From: Plenodomus lindquistii
Taxonomy: Eukaryota; Ascomycota; Dothideomycetes; Pleosporales; Leptosphaeriaceae
DNA: 64,000 nt
NCBI GenBank assembly: GCA_025504975.1
Contig: JANUWI010000009.1
Span: 868,001 to 932,000 of the forward strand
Direction: 5' to 3'
The position numbers were made by a program, and so were the translations under genes. Every line of letters begins with the position of its first letter. Position 1 is the stretch's first letter. Under the pieces are notes generated by a model. The model was not told the DNA's origin. It ran no database searches and worked only from the letters and a program-made list of their open reading frames with translations. Positions 43,938-54,989 of the stretch are shown one piece after another.

Positions 43938-45480
43938 ATGGAGCTGGATTCGATTCTGAACGCGAGATTAACAGCCTACGCAGGAACAGGAGCGACCTTC
44001 GCCATGCAACACGCCATGCAGCACGAGATGCAGCAGCAACACTTTGGCGCGCCGCCCTACATGAATGGCGGCCGCATCAAGTCGGAGACGGGCTCTGAGC
44101 GTGGCGTCTCGCCCCATCCGTCGGACTCGTCGCGTTATTCATCGCAACAACCACAGCAGCCCCTTCCTTCCTACCCTACGCTCAACGCCCAACACATGAA
44201 CAACATGCGCTACCCATCACCCTCGCAAATGCAGGCCCCTATGCCCATGCTCAATAACAATAACTACATTCCCCAGCCGCCCGAGCACGCGTATGCACAG
44301 CAACAACAGCTGCCAGACGCCCAGGGCCAGCACAATGGTGGCCGCCCCGCGTCCGACACGGGCCCGCCCAAAGCTTTTGCGTGTTCGACGTGTGGAAAGG
44401 GCTTCGCGCGACGCAGTGACCTCGCACGTCATGGTAAGGAGCTTGGACCGCAACATCAAAGCACAGTGCACTGACTTCTACAGAGCGCATCCACAGCGGA
44501 ATCCGTCCTCATGTGTGCGACTACCCCAACTGCGGCAAGCAGTTTATCCAGCGCTCAGCTCTGACTGTCCACCAACGTGTCCACACCGGCGAGAAGCCTC
44601 ACATGTGTGAGCGATGCGGCAAGGTATGCATGCTGTGCTTTTCCATTCCCACCTCCTCTGACACACGCTGCAGCCGTTCAGCGACTCGAGTTCTTTGGCC
44701 CGCCACCGTCGCATCCACTCCGGGAAGCGGCCATACAAGTGCCCATACGCCGATTGTCAGAAGACCTTCACGCGCCGCACTACTCTGACCCGCCACCAGA
44801 ATCATCACACTGGTACCGTTGAAGAGGCTGCTGCTGCCACTGCTGCTGCCCTTGCTTCCCGTGTTACTGCTCCCAGTCGCACTGGCCGTTCTGATGGCGG
44901 TGACTACTCTGAGACCGCCTCCCCTCTCAACACCCCTTCTCCCAACGACCGTACCCTTTCCCTCTCACCTGCCAATGGTATGGGCGCCGGGTTTGTACCT
45001 GGCATGCACCGTCAGGCATCTGACTTTACGTACGCGGGCAACATGAACGTCCCACCTCATATGCGGAACGAGATGCCCCAGCCCAGCCCCCGTGCTTCGC
45101 CTGCGCTTACCCCTCAGTCCTACGCATCCAGTGTGAGCGGGTCCCGACCCCCAATCACCTCTCACCCAAGCGGCGGCTATGGACCACCACAGATCCTTGA
45201 GCCTCCCACGACTGCCAACCACAACCAGTCTGGAACAAACAGTGCAAATGGCAGTCCTCACATGACGGCCATGAGCTGGCAATCACCCTCACAACAGGCC
45301 CTTCCTTCTCCCGGAGGCGCCGATAACGGCTACGTCTACCCTGAGCCGCAGTACCAGCAACAGAATAGCATGTACTACCAAAATCCCACCCTTCGACGAC
45401 CAACCAGCACCGACCCTGACCACTACAACCCTAATCAGCAACGGATGGGCAATGATTTGTGGGTTCCTGCTTCGAACTAG
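43938..45480 (+). CDS. C2H2 zinc-finger transcription factor, four fingers, 3 exons
   Basis: join(43938..44433,44484..44623,44674..45480), 480 aa; both introns are 50 bp and lie inside the finger block. Gln/Pro/Met-rich N-terminus. Four consecutive fingers begin near residue 149: CSTCGKGFARRSDLARH, CDYPNCGKQFIQRSALTVH, CERCGKPFSDSSSLARH and CPYADCQKTFTRRTTLTRH. They are joined by TGEKP-like linkers (HSGIRP, HTGEKP, HSGKRP). The tail is Ser/Pro/Gln/Asn-rich, ending NDLWVPASN. Sequence-specific DNA binding is expected. The finger set resembles fungal Azf1-type regulators, but I cannot name the orthologue. No catalytic or ligand domain is present. Confidence 0.9.
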
Positions 45481-46676
45481 AACTCATTTTGAGGATTCGC
45501 GTCATCATCAATTAGCTCCGCAATGCTCATGCCGACAAGGAGCCATTACAGTTGGCGAGCAGCTCCCATGCTATCACTCATCACATGTATCACTACTGCA
45601 CTTGGCTCTCGAGTTCGTTACCCTGGTGTTTCTCGGCAGCACATATACCCCTGTGTTCCAACAAAAGTTTCCTATTTGTTCGCTGGCGTGTAATTCGAAT
45701 TGCTTCCTGCACAGTTCATGGCCAGGTTCCGCGGGTTTGCTGGAGGCTTACAGCGTCTTTCATCCGGCTGCGGAGTTTCCCATTGTAATCTCAAAGTCGT
45801 TCTTCTCTTTTGTCGCGACTTTCCTTCCAAGTTTTTTGTTCTTTTGGCGGCGTGGCACCACTATACAGAGCTCGGAGTGAACCAGAAATGGGCAGCGGGC
45901 GTTCAGCATTGGTTGTGCAAGAGTGGAAGGCGTCTGGCTCGCTTCTTTAGGGCGTTGTTGGTTTCTGTCTTGCAGGCGCACACATGAACAGAATCTCACT
46001 AGACTGGTACTTAATGAAGGATTTACATCCGCCTTTTAGACTACACAATTCTGCGCAAGTAGACCCGAAAATGTGAACAAGATTGAATCATCAAGCGCTA
46101 CTCCTCTGCGTACGTGGATACATGTGCAACAAGACATGATGATGATGATGGTAGTGGACGATTTGTCTGCAGAGTCCCAGTCCCATACTCGCAAACTCGG
46201 ACACTGTCCAGGACGATGCTGCAAAGTGGACATGGCCATGGGAGTAGAGGCTCGTCAGATTGCGGATTGCAGATTGCAGCAAGTGGATCATCCGGGGCTT
46301 CCTCGCCCTCCTTTGGCGATGCGCAACGACAGTGGCCGTGCACAACCTCCTTCATCATAGCTGCGCACTGGCCGCTTCTGCCGGCCGCCATTACGCGGAG
46401 TCGCTTGGCTTCTTCGACTCAACGCCAGGCTTGCCGCCACTCTGTCGCACCCATTCGACCTCACCCAGCCTTTATCGCCGCGCAAGCTTCTTCAGCTGTC
46501 TCACGGCCGGTCCACTAACCCGATCGACCGCCGTTTGCTTGCTCGGACCAACGTCATACGGCCAGCGCTGCAGCTTCCGACCGCATCCCATCCTCTCAGC
46601 TCTCCACACATCAACCACAACCAACGGTCGCGCACCCTCTGGCCGTCTCGCTGAGCTCCCCACACACACCGCCATC
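45481..46676. other. Intergenic, promoter of epsin gene
   Basis: About 1.2 kb. It contains a short ATG/GAT microsatellite near 46137-46152. Frames here have no domain. The last 150 bp are CT-rich with CACACACACC just before the epsin start, like other leaders in this window. Confidence 0.5.
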
Positions 46677-48589
46677 ATGTCCAAGGTCGTTCGAAGCGTC
46701 AAGAACGTGACCAAGGGCTATTCGCAGGTCGAAGTCAAGGTCCGCAATGGTATGTGGCCAGCGCATATGCCCACATGTACCTCTCACTGATATACCACAG
46801 CGACCAGCAACGACCCATGGGGCCCCGTCGGGTCCGACATGGCCGAAATCGCCCAGATCACCTTCAACAAGTGAGACCTCCAAGCTCCTTACGGAAGCTG
46901 CGCTAACAGCTGCGGCAGCTCGACCGACTTCTATCAGGTCATGGACATGCTGGACAAGCGCCTCAATGATCGAGGCAAGAATTGGCGCCATGTCTTGAAG
47001 TCACTCAAGGTGCTCGACTACTGCCTGCACGAGGGCTCTGAGCTCGTGGTTACGTGGGCGCGCAAGAACATCTACATCATCAAAACATTGCGCGAGTTCC
47101 AGCACATTGACGAAGACGGTCGCGATGTTGGCCAGAACGGTACGACGCACGATGCGCTTCTCCCACGAGCTTTGCTGACCCGATTCCAGTGCGCATGGCA
47201 GCCAAGGAGCTTACTTCGCTCATCATGGACGAGGAGCGATTGCGAGCCGAACGCGCCGACCGAAAGTCCTGGAAGTCACGGGTCACGGGGATCGAGGAGT
47301 ATCCTGGAGGAGGACAAGGGCTGCACAACGGTGAAGGGTTGCACAGGCCTCCTAGAGGCAACGAGCGCCGAACTCGTCGAAACGAGGAAGAGGATCTGGA
47401 GCTTAGGCTAGCTCTTGAAGCAAGCAAAAACGAGGCAGAAGAGGAGAAGAAGCGCCGGGAACGTAGCACCGCGGTGGTAGGAGATGACGACGACCTTGCC
47501 AAGGCTATTAAGCTGAGTAAAGAAGAGGAAGAGCTGCGTCGGAAGGAGTTGGAGCAGACCAACGCGGATCTATTGTTCGGCGATGCGCCTGCTCAGCCCA
47601 CTTCATACCAGGCTACTGGCAACAACCAAGGCTATCAACAGCAGGGTCAAGTGGACTGGTTCGGTAATCTCGTGGATCAGAACCAGCAACAGCCCCAGAA
47701 CACTGGCTTTCTCAACAACGCATACTCACAACCGACCGGGCTGCAGCCTCAGCAGACTGGGTTTCAGAACGGGTACGGAGGTTACAATGGGTTCCAGCAG
47801 CAGCCACAGCCTACTGGATTTGATCAGTTCGGAAATCAGCAGGCTCAGTACATGCAACCCCAGCAAACGCTTCAACCACAGCAGACTTCGTTCAACATGA
47901 ACAATCCCTATGGGCAGTTTGGTGGCGGTTTCAATGGTGACATGAACCAACAACAGCAACAAGCACAGCAGGACCAGAACAGTCTTCAGCCTGGAAGCCA
48001 CAACCCATGGGCTGCGAACAAGCCGCAGGAGTCTTTGGTGCCTCAACCCACTGGCTCCAACAACCCCTTTGCACAAGGTTTCAACCGACCGCAACCCACT
48101 CAGTCGTTCACTCAGCCGACACTCAATACTCTGACAGAGCAAAAGACACAGGCGCAATTCAACAATACGTCGTTCAACCCACCCGTATCCTTTTCTACAC
48201 CACAACCTGCGCAGCAGCAACAGCAACAGGCACCACAGAAGGAAATGGACCCTCATGCTGCCCGTCTCAACTCGCTCCTTGCCACTGGAGAGGGTCAAGA
48301 CACATTTGGCAACGTAGGCAACCTTCGCTTACCCGCCCAGCACACAGCACCAGGAACATTTGTCAACTCGGCTGGTGCAGGACTGAATCGAATCAACGCC
48401 AACGCGACGGGCAACAACCCGTTCCTCAATTCTCAATTCACCGGCATGCCGCAGCAAAACCGCTTGATGCCTGCTCAGACTGGACCCGCCGGTAACTTTG
48501 GTGCCAACCCCTATGGCAACGCCAATCCATTTGGTGCCCAACAGCAGCCCAACAGGCAGCCAGGCGCCAATAATCTGATAGATCTATAG
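46677..48589 (+). CDS. Epsin (ENTH-domain endocytic adaptor), 4 exons
   Basis: join(46677..46749,46801..46870,46919..47139,47190..48589), 587 aa; introns 48-51 bp. An ENTH domain covers ~10-145 (SVKNVTKGYSQVEVKVRNAT at the lipid-binding N-terminus, then YQVMDMLDKRL and NWRHVLKSLKVLDYCL). Two ubiquitin-interacting motifs follow (EDLELRLALEAS and DDLAKAIKLSKEE). The long C-terminal half is Gln/Asn-rich with repeated PTG/PQQTGF units and several NPF motifs (NNPFAQG, NNPFLNS, NPFGAQ) that bind EH domains. The last residues are LIDL, a C-terminal clathrin box as in yeast Ent1/Ent2. The protein links PI(4,5)P2, ubiquitinated cargo and clathrin at endocytic sites. All expected modules are present. 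Confidence 0.94.
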
Positions 48590-49193
48590 GCCCCCGAGGA
48601 AAGAATGGCGCACTCTGTGCATGGACCTGGCGTGATGATTTGTTGGCGTGCGGAATGTCCTCGTAGGTTCTTGGTAAGAGAAATAATGGAAGTGACATGG
48701 ACGTGGCCGAGCGGGTTGGGGTGCAAAGCGAGAGGGCTAGCAATGGTGCATACTCTATGGTAGAGTTTTCTTGAATTCACAGCTATGTTAATACCCGGTA
48801 CTTGATTGTGTTCTGGTCCCCGCTTTAGAATGAATGGGTGCTTGCAAGTGCACCTGCATGACCTTTGGACCTCGCACGTGACGTATTGTGCATGCGCGTC
48901 CTGGATGGCGCCCCAACGGCGCTTCCGACCCCGCAGGCCGCATGTACCCACCCCTGCTCGCCCGCCCGCCCCATCGGCGTCACCTCTCTCCACTGCCACG
49001 ACCACCTACGTTTGGAACGCGACTTGCAAGTTGGGGGGCATTATTGGCGTATACAATACACGTTTTTTTCTTGCGGGGCTTACAAACCGACCATCGAGGC
49101 CGACCGACAGCCCACATTGGCTTCCTGTTTACAGTGGCATACATTGCATGACCTGACTCGCACCTGCGACGCATGTACAAGACGATATAGACC
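48590..49193. other. Intergenic, no gene seen
   Basis: About 0.6 kb between two plus-strand genes. Only domain-free frames. It holds the epsin 3' UTR and the promoter of the F-box-like gene. Confidence 0.5.
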
Positions 49194-50171
49194 ATGGACC
49201 GGCCATCGCGGGGAATCCTGGGGAAGCGAGTGCAGCGCATCGCACATACCGGAGAGGGCGTGGAGGCAGGTGGGAGCAGAGCATCCAAGAGGACGAGAAG
49301 TAGGGCCAAGGCATATGCAGTCCAACAGACGTCGACGCCCGAGTCTGAGCCGTGGTCTACGCGCCTACGCAGCGGGCTCTTGACGCCTGAGACGAGCAAC
49401 CTCAGCGCGGAAGATGCGCTCCCTGACATGGCCCCTGACGACAACCCCGCGAACGCGTTCCCCTTTATGAAGCTGCCCGCCGAACTCCGCATCAACATCT
49501 ACAACAAAGCCCTCGTACGCGACGAGCCGCTGCTCCTCCACGCCCAACGCGCGCCCGACAAAGCCGACCAAGACTCGACCTTGACCAACAGCGGCAGTGC
49601 ACCCTGGCCTCGCCCGCAAACACCATCGCACGCCCGCCCCACCCCACGAGCCCCCAGCGCCGCCCCCGAACGGAATTCCCTCCACGACCCCGTCTCCCCC
49701 CAGCTTCTGCGCGTAAACACCGTCATCTACAAAGAAGCGCGTCAAGTCTTTTACAGCGACAACGTCTTCACTCTCAGCCTGCTTTCGGGGATCCATACCC
49801 TCTCCTCCCTGCACCAACGCTCCCGCAGCCTCATCAAGCACGTCACCCTGACCATCCCCTCACACCACGACATCCTCGATGGCTTCGCCGATCTGGTCCG
49901 CCTCGGTCTGCGATACTGCTGGGGCCTCAAGAGCTTCAAGATTGTACTGCAGGCGAGCTTGCCCGACGACGGACGCGTAAGCGGTGCGGCGAGCGTGTAT
50001 GCAAATGCCTTTCATATTCTAAGGTGGCTGCCGCGTGGGTGTAGTGTGGTTTTGGAAGGAAATGTAAGCGAGAGTGTTAGGAAGGTTGTTGAGGAAGAGG
50101 GAAGATTGCAGGGCGTGCTTGATGAGACGAGTTATTTGAAGCGGCAGCACCAGATGCCCGAGCGGCATTAG
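49194..50171 (+). CDS. F-box-like / 2EXR-type protein
   Basis: Single exon, 325 aa. The N-terminal ~85 residues are basic and disordered. FPFMKLPAELRINIYNKAL at ~90-108 is the usual start of the large dothideomycete/sordariomycete F-box-like family. It is followed by a Pro-rich insert and the paired LLRVNTVIYKEARQVFYSDN block typical of the same family. The C-terminal part is alpha/beta without catalytic motifs. Many members of this expanded family are predicted SCF adaptors, but most are uncharacterised. The function here is not known. Confidence 0.75.
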   Translation: MDRPSRGILGKRVQRIAHTGEGVEAGGSRASKRTRSRAKAYAVQQTSTPESEPWSTRLRSGLLTPETSNLSAEDALPDMAPDDNPANAFPFMKLPAELRINIYNKALVRDEPLLLHAQRAPDKADQDSTLTNSGSAPWPRPQTPSHARPTPRAPSAAPERNSLHDPVSPQLLRVNTVIYKEARQVFYSDNVFTLSLLSGIHTLSSLHQRSRSLIKHVTLTIPSHHDILDGFADLVRLGLRYCWGLKSFKIVLQASLPDDGRVSGAASVYANAFHILRWLPRGCSVVLEGNVSESVRKVVEEEGRLQGVLDETSYLKRQHQMPERH

Positions 50172-50696
50172 GAGTGTTGTTCTGTGTTGGGGAATTTGGT
50201 TGCATAGCTTGGCCTGGGGCGACGTTGGAATAAATAGTCTAGATCACGCCCTTTGGGGCGGTTCTAGCTGCGGAGAGAGCGGGCCATGACTTCTTTCTAG
50301 TCTTAGAGCACGGGAAATGTGGGTTGTAACTTTGTGTTTTTGGATACTGTGCTCATCCATCTAAGAGCGACTACGATAGAAAGATCATTACATCTTTAAG
50401 CTCGCTATGATCACGGTATAAGGCTATCAAAAGAAGCGGTAGTTACTGTTTCGCGAGAAGTACGCTTACAGGGCTGTACTAACTTACCCGCTATCAGCGC
50501 GATACAGTAGTGCCCGATCAGCAATTGTGTTGTGCTATATCCTGGGACTCGCAAGTCGGGTGGCCTTTTCGGAGGTGTTGCGGAACGAAAGACCTCGGCC
50601 TAGCGGGAACGACTACCATCACTACGTTGTTGCATCGAGTTCTACTCTGATGACAGCGGGCAGTGAATCACGACATACGATAGCATCAGCAGCAGC
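50172..50696. other. Intergenic, no gene seen
   Basis: About 0.5 kb, AT-richer, between two plus-strand genes. No supportable feature. Confidence 0.5.
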
Positions 50697-51510
50697 ATGG
50701 CGTCTCCAAGATGGAGAGAGCTCTACAAATATGCCGCATGCGATGTATGCTCCCCATCTCATCTCAGGACACGGTGCTGACCGCATGTAGCTCGCTGATG
50801 GGTTGCTTAAGCTTGACGTGCCGGGTGCCGGCTTTCTCTCCAACATTCGTATGTCACGCATGGGATCATTCTCTGCTACGAACCGTCTCTGATGCCATGC
50901 AGAGCCTGTGCAGCAGATGTCCAGTGTTTCGAGCTCGGGGATGAAGAAGATGCTTGCACCTGCATCAACCTTCTTGATGATACCCAAAGCCACCAAGTCA
51001 TTTCCAAACACGGCGCCGGCGTCCCAAGAGTATCCGCCTTGCAACCTGACAGATTCAAGACCGTATGCAGACTACACGGAGAAGGGCACCATTGTAGTCA
51101 TCAGCCAGCCCGCCGGGCAGTCGTGCGCCGTGGTAGGAGGCATCATGGCAGCGCGCATCAAGTACCTGGGCGCTGAAGGCGTGGTCGTAGATGGCAGAGT
51201 AAGAGACCTGACCGCTCTGAAGGCAACACAGCTACCCATCTGGTGCAAAGGCACATCCGTCGTCGGTGCAGGCGCGGAGACGAGATTTCACGCGCGCAAC
51301 GTGCCTGTTCAGATTGGGGAGACGGTTGTAGAGGCAGGCGACATCATCATGATGGACCCCGAGGAGAATGGCGTCGTGGCCGTGCCGCTGGGCAAGGTCG
51401 AGGCGCTTCTCGAGCTGCTGCCCCGGCTGGTGGGCGCGGATGAGAAGGTGGTTGCGGATGTGGAGCAGGGCGTCAGTGTAGACGAGGCGTTTAGGAGGCA
51501 CCGCAGTTAG
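50697..51510 (+). CDS. RraA-family protein (HMG/oxaloacetate aldolase-like), 3 exons
   Basis: join(50697..50744,50791..50848,50903..51510), 237 aa; introns 46 and 54 bp. The two small 5' exons are needed to rebuild the conserved start (YKYAACDLADGLLKLDVPGAGF). The core has GTIVVISQPAGQSCAVVGGIMAARIK, then the family signature GVVVDGRVRDL (Arg and Asp of the metal/substrate site) and GTSVVGAGAETR. DPEENGVVAVPLGKVE and a C-terminal helical VSVDEAFRRHR follow. The family includes 4-hydroxy-4-methyl-2-oxoglutarate aldolase/oxaloacetate decarboxylase in plants, fungi and bacteria, and RNase E inhibitors in bacteria. Since RNase E is absent from fungi, a metabolic aldolase or decarboxylase role is more likely. 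Confidence 0.88.
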
Positions 51511-51754
51511 CTATACTATGCTTATGCCATGCGGCTGTCTCTCGTCTGATGTTGTATCCTATGTATGCTTGTCGTGATGGCGGGGGACCACTGAGATGCG
51601 AGCCATTTGGATGACACTAACTACTCTAGCCGGTCGTTTCTTGGCCCTCATTTTCGCGATGCCGGCCCTGCGCCGTCCCAAGCTCCCGACCACCATCAAC
51701 TGCCCTCGACACCACCCCCCGTCGCACCCGCCCAATTGCCCCGGAGCACTCACC

Positions 51755-52360
51755 ATGGGTTTCACCGACTTCTTCACCGACGCCTGGGAGACGTTTGCCC
51801 ACCCCGCCGCCGATGCCGAGGCCCCAGTCCAGGGCGGCACCAGCACCAAGACGCCCGCTTCCGGCACCGACGAGGAGTCGAGCGAAGAGGCCGAGGTGAA
51901 CAAGCAGGACCAGGCCAAGGGCGGCGAGTCCCAGGAGCAAGGACACAAGCCCAGCGGCAAGCAGAGCAGCGACGATGACGGCGACGATGAAGAGGCGCCC
52001 GAAGAGGACGAGGACGAGGAAGAGGAGCCCGACCCAAAGGACAAGCTCGAGAAGGGTCAGCCATCTCTCCACCATCAGACACGACACCATGGCTAACGCT
52101 CCACTACAGAGTGCGCCGAGTCAAAGGAGTGCCATGCCCCCAAGCACCACTACGACGAGTGCGTTGAGCGCGTAACCGGCCAGATTGAGAATGACGGCAA
52201 GGCCAGCGAGGACTGCGTGGAAGAATGTGCGTAGTTGGCAGACCCTTGCACCAATCCATCCATCTATCCATCCATCCAACGCTCACAATTGCTAGTTTTC
52301 CATCTCGCTCACTGCGCGACCCAATGCGCCGCACCCAAGCTCTTCGCCCAGCTCAAGTAA
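51755..52360 (+). CDS. qcr6: Cytochrome bc1 complex hinge subunit Qcr6, 3 exons
   Basis: join(51755..52055,52110..52226,52296..52360), 160 aa. Start chosen at the CACCATGG context. In-frame upstream ATGs exist but would add an unlikely Pro-rich leader. Residues ~35-95 are very acidic (DDDGDDEEAPEEDEDEEEE). The C-terminal domain has the paired cysteines of the hinge protein (ECAESKEC, DECVERVTGQIEND, EDCVEE, HLAHCATQC), expected to form disulphides in the intermembrane space. The acidic arm helps cytochrome c dock to cytochrome c1 in complex III. The second intron carries a CCAT tetranucleotide run. Fungal Qcr6 proteins share this acidic-arm layout. Confidence 0.9.
52253..52279 (+). repeat. 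CCAT tetranucleotide repeat in qcr6 intron 2
   Basis: Six to seven near-perfect CCAT/CTAT units between donor and branch region of a 69-bp intron. Length change here could affect splicing. Confidence 0.75.
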
Positions 52361-52635
52361 ACGCTCGCAAACGACCAATTGGATTCATCCTCTTCACCGT
52401 CAACATCAACGAGTAAAGGCGGGAAGCTGCTTTGGATCACGGAGCCAATAAAGACATGTCATGGATGACTGTAAATATGACACTCATGTTTAGAATATCA
52501 TTGTACTATTGCCCGATGCCACACATACTACTGACACCAAGCCACCCAGAACTGAGCGGTAGTGACCACCGGATACATGGCCTGAGATTACATATGGGAA
52601 CTCTCATCTTCATCAGAATCGAGTTCCCCCAAGAG

Positions 52636-54371
52636 TCATTGCTCGTGACCCCCAGCAGCTCCTTCAATGACACTCTCTCCGTCCCTGTGTTCATCTAGCT
52701 TCAACCGGCCCTCGCCCTGTGCGAGCCCAAACTTCCTGATTCCCAGCATCAGCGGTAATGGCAGGACAGCAAGTCCTACGACAGCCTGAAACACCAAGGC
52801 ATTGAACATGTTGCCTGGCGGCCTTGACCCACCACCGCTTCCCCGACCCCTCTCACTCACCGTTTCCAGATCCACAGGCCTTCCATCCTTCATCTCATTC
52901 ATGATGACGATGAAAATTGCGCCAAACAGCTGACCCCCAACCCAGCAAATCGTCGAGCTCACCTCCGGACTCGCCGGGAACGTAATTTCAACCAGGTACT
53001 CCAAAGCTACTGGAAGCAAGCTGAAGGAACTTGCGCCCAGCACCGCACTGATCAGATACGGGGCGACGAGCGTACGTGTTTGCGGCGCCCAGACCATGGC
53101 TAGGTAGCTGAATGCCACAAGTGGACATAGAATCTTGATGCCCAAAAGATAGGCATGCGTGCGGTCTAGAATCGGGGATGTAATGGCCGCAGTCACGAGG
53201 CCAACCACGATCAATATTGCGCCACAAATGCCTGCCTCATCCTCGGTGAATCCGTAGGGGTACAATATCTGGTTGAGTAGACTGGAGAAGGCGTTGAAAC
53301 AGCCAGTGTACGTGCTGAAAGCCATGAAAATGACATAGAAGGACGGAGAGCGCAGCATGACTTTGAGTGACTCGGTGATTGGCGTTTTGGACAGCCCGGA
53401 CGACGAGGTCGGTGGTGTGGGAGGCGCAGCGGGGATGAAGATGGAGGGAATGCAAGCCACTGTTGCGATGATGGAGACAATGAGTACAACTTGGGGGATT
53501 GAGCCAAGGAAGGGGTTTATGAGCTGGGCGAGCTGTCGGGGGTCTCATTAGTATAGTTGCTCGGGATATAGAGGACGACTGTGAAGGATAGGATGATGAA
53601 CATACAGCGCCGCCAAAGGGGTTCGCAAGTGTCGCCAGTGCTGTGGCTCCCACGCGCCCGCGCTCGGTAAACCACATGTCGCTATATCGTGTTGGTGCTG
53701 CGAGAACAAAGGGTTGAGCTAGACCTGTGAGGATCTGCCCAAACATGACGACCCCGAAGATGCCGCCATTGGCCTTGGTGCCCGCATAGCGTATCCAGTT
53801 GCCGAGCAGGAGGAGCACCGAGGCCGCGATGATGCTGTCTTTTGGCCCGCGATGAAGGACGTAGATGGTAAGTGGGCACGCGACCACGAAAGCAAAGAGA
53901 AACCCCGTAGAAAGCCAGTTGATGGCAGTTTCGGTGGTGCGAAAGTATGCTGCTGCGGTGGTAGATACAGGGCCAAATGTTAACCACTGTGGATCGTGTT
54001 AGTTGCTTCCCAATCTGCTGCAGCACCAAAGAGAAGTAGTAGCATCTAGAAAGACAAAAAGGGAGTGGCAGACATACATCCCAGCTCACAACAACGTTCA
54101 ACAGCACCAACTGTGCAAGTCCAAACCATCGTCTCTTATACACTTTGAAATGTACATGACTATAGCTTTTCTTACTGCGTTTCAGACGTCTTCGAATTCC
54201 AACTTGTTCGTCGCGTACTTGGTGTTCCACGTCTCCGTCTCCGTCTCCATCTTCGCCTCGTGCCCCAGACCCCGAAGGCCCCGAAGGCCCCGAAGGCATA
54301 ATCTCCTCATCAATACGCGCCGCATGCTTCAACATGCCGTCGTTGCTCCGTGTATGCGTAATGTCGTCCAT
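52636..54371 (-). CDS. MFS transporter, FLVCR-type, 3 exons
   Basis: complement(join(52636..53532,53606..53986,54078..54371)), 523 aa; introns 73 and 91 bp, both in phase 0. Start chosen at MDDITHTRS; the upstream frame is open but without a convincing ATG. The N-terminal ~75 residues are cytosolic, with repeated PSG and DG units and a basic RRRLKRSKK patch. YKRRWFGLAQLVLLNVVVSWDWLTF begins the first membrane span and is typical of FLVCR/DIRC2-like carriers. About twelve hydrophobic segments follow, with TRYSDMWFTERGRVGATAL in the loop and LANPFGGA. Animal relatives move haem, choline or ethanolamine. The substrate in fungi is not known. The C-terminal tail is short and acidic. Confidence 0.82.
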
Positions 54372-54989
54372 CTTGACCCAGAAGCCGCTCCTTGTCGATC
54401 CAAGCTCTTTGACGATGCCACGCTTGTATGCACTCCCTAACACGGCAATTTGCACGTCTACAAACAAAGATAACGGCAGAACCAACATCAACGTGCTCCA
54501 GGGACCTACACGTGGAGTAAGAGACACTGTCCAAAACAAGGAAGTGGGGTAAAGATAAGTTGTGTTGCTTATCACGCTTTGCTGTTGACGGGTTCACAGG
54601 GGATCTTAACCGGGCACGCTCACATGTCGGCCGGGGATAACTTCGGGTTAGTGTCTTGATGGGGCACTAGCGGGACGATGGATCGGGAGGATTCTGGCTC
54701 TATCGCTATACACTCGCTCGTATTGTATCGTGTCGCATGTGGAAGGTCAGTGTTGGGCGATAGTTGAAGGGGGGTGGGCGTGTGATGGAGGCTTGTCTTG
54801 CAACTCCACGTGCGTGCAAGGCTGAAGTGGCCGGTCGTCGTACCTGCGGGAATGGCGCACAAGCCACCACTTGAGAGCACTTCAACGTTGGAGGCGTACA
54901 TACGCGCTAACTAGCCTTGTCCAAAACGAACGCGTCGCGCCGTCACGTCTTCCCTACAGCGTGCGCAGTCGCCGCCCATTGCCTCAACT
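54372..54989. other. Divergent promoter region
   Basis: About 0.6 kb between the divergent starts of the transporter and the 720-residue disordered protein. It should hold both promoters. No repeat was recognised. Confidence 0.5.
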